The notes under the pieces were generated by a model that worked only from the letters and a program-made list of their open reading frames with translations, ran no database searches and had not been told where the DNA came from. The position numbers were made by a program, and so were the translations under genes. From Siphonodentalium dalli (Eukaryota; Mollusca; Scaphopoda; Gadilida; Siphonodentaliidae), in NCBI GenBank assembly GCA_032622095.1, contig CP136066.1:49018911-49082910 (forward strand): 64,000 nucleotides of DNA, in the 5' to 3' direction. Below are positions 63,656 through 64,000 of the stretch, piece by piece; the first letter of the stretch is position 1, and each line of letters begins with the position of its first letter.

Positions 63656-63698
63656 CTGATGGGAGAAAAATATTAACAAATCAAAAACATCTTACATA

Positions 63699-63912
63699 CA
63701 GTAATGCCCTAAATAATCGACTCCTTAACCACAGCAGAATTCTGGGTAATTTTTCAGGATTTAGTTGGAAATATGGCTTGTTGCCATTCATTGGAAAGTT
63801 CTCACTGAGAGCTTTTCCGATGAATGGCAACAAGCCATATTTCCGACTAAATTCTGAAAAGTTACCCATAATTCTGCCATGGTTAAGGAGTCGATTATTT
63901 AGGGCATTACTG
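63699..63912. mobile_element. Family A foldback element
   Basis: 214 bp with TA flanks, begins about 41 bp above the acceptor of the Ig1 exon. Confidence 0.9.
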
Positions 63913-63942
63913 TACAGGTAGTTTGTTGAGAAAGCATAGGCC

Positions 63943-64000
63943 TCAAAATATGGTGCTGAACATTCTCAGAATGAGGTCCCCAGAGGGTGAATTTAGTGAT
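63943..64000. mobile_element. Family C element, subfamily 2, cut by window edge
   Basis: 'cctcaaaatatggtgctgaa' then 'aatgaggtccccagagggtg' to the end of the window. Confidence 0.8.

Overview
The window is intron-rich, AT-rich metazoan DNA holding most of one large gene on the minus strand. The gene runs from the right edge to a stop codon at 2230-2232. Spliced exons read as a netrin receptor of the DCC/neogenin (Frazzled, UNC-40) family: second half of Ig1, Ig2-Ig4, six fibronectin type III domains, a juxtamembrane linker, one transmembrane helix, and a cytoplasmic tail with the conserved P1 (DLWIHH...LKNI) and P3 (LEGLMKDLNAI) motifs. I placed 25 coding exons by hand from GT/AG sites, and the reading phase agrees across every junction that can be checked. 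About 1,400 residues are visible. Signal peptide, start codon and first half of Ig1 lie beyond position 64000. A 100-N assembly gap removes the end of the Ig3b exon.

The organism is an invertebrate, most likely a lophotrochozoan and probably a mollusc. This rests on a single DCC/neogenin gene with long introns and on dispersed repeats containing 'gccataactctg' and 'ggacggacggac' tracts, which I associate with molluscan genomes. No sequence search was possible, so the placement is an inference.

Layout from right to left on +: Ig1 (63.5 kb), Ig2 (62 kb), Ig3 (58.3 and 56.4 kb), Ig4 (56 kb), FN1 (47 and 45 kb), FN2 (43.5 kb), FN3 (43.4, 39.3, 37.9 kb), FN4 (36.8, 36.1 kb), FN5 (35.2 kb), FN6 (33.5, 32.9 kb), linker cassettes (30.2 and 27.7 kb), transmembrane exon (24.9 kb), P1 exon (23.8 kb), tail exons (22.7, 19.5, 12.9, 8.8, 4.0 kb) and P3 plus stop (2.3 kb). 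I see no second intact gene.

Introns are dense with short non-autonomous DNA elements. (A) Foldback elements of about 213 bp flanked by TA. (B) TTAACCCTTT...AAAGGGTTAA elements carrying one or two near-perfect 69-nt hairpins, in three subfamilies with different flanking sequence. (C) Elements built from arms reading GAATGAGGTCCCCAGAGGG. There are also two hAT-like elements with exact 8-bp target duplications, several single-copy palindromes, nested insertions, three large minisatellites, a LINE 3' fragment and one decayed coding region. Several elements end within 6-40 bp of splice donors, whereas none comes closer than about 40 bp to an acceptor.
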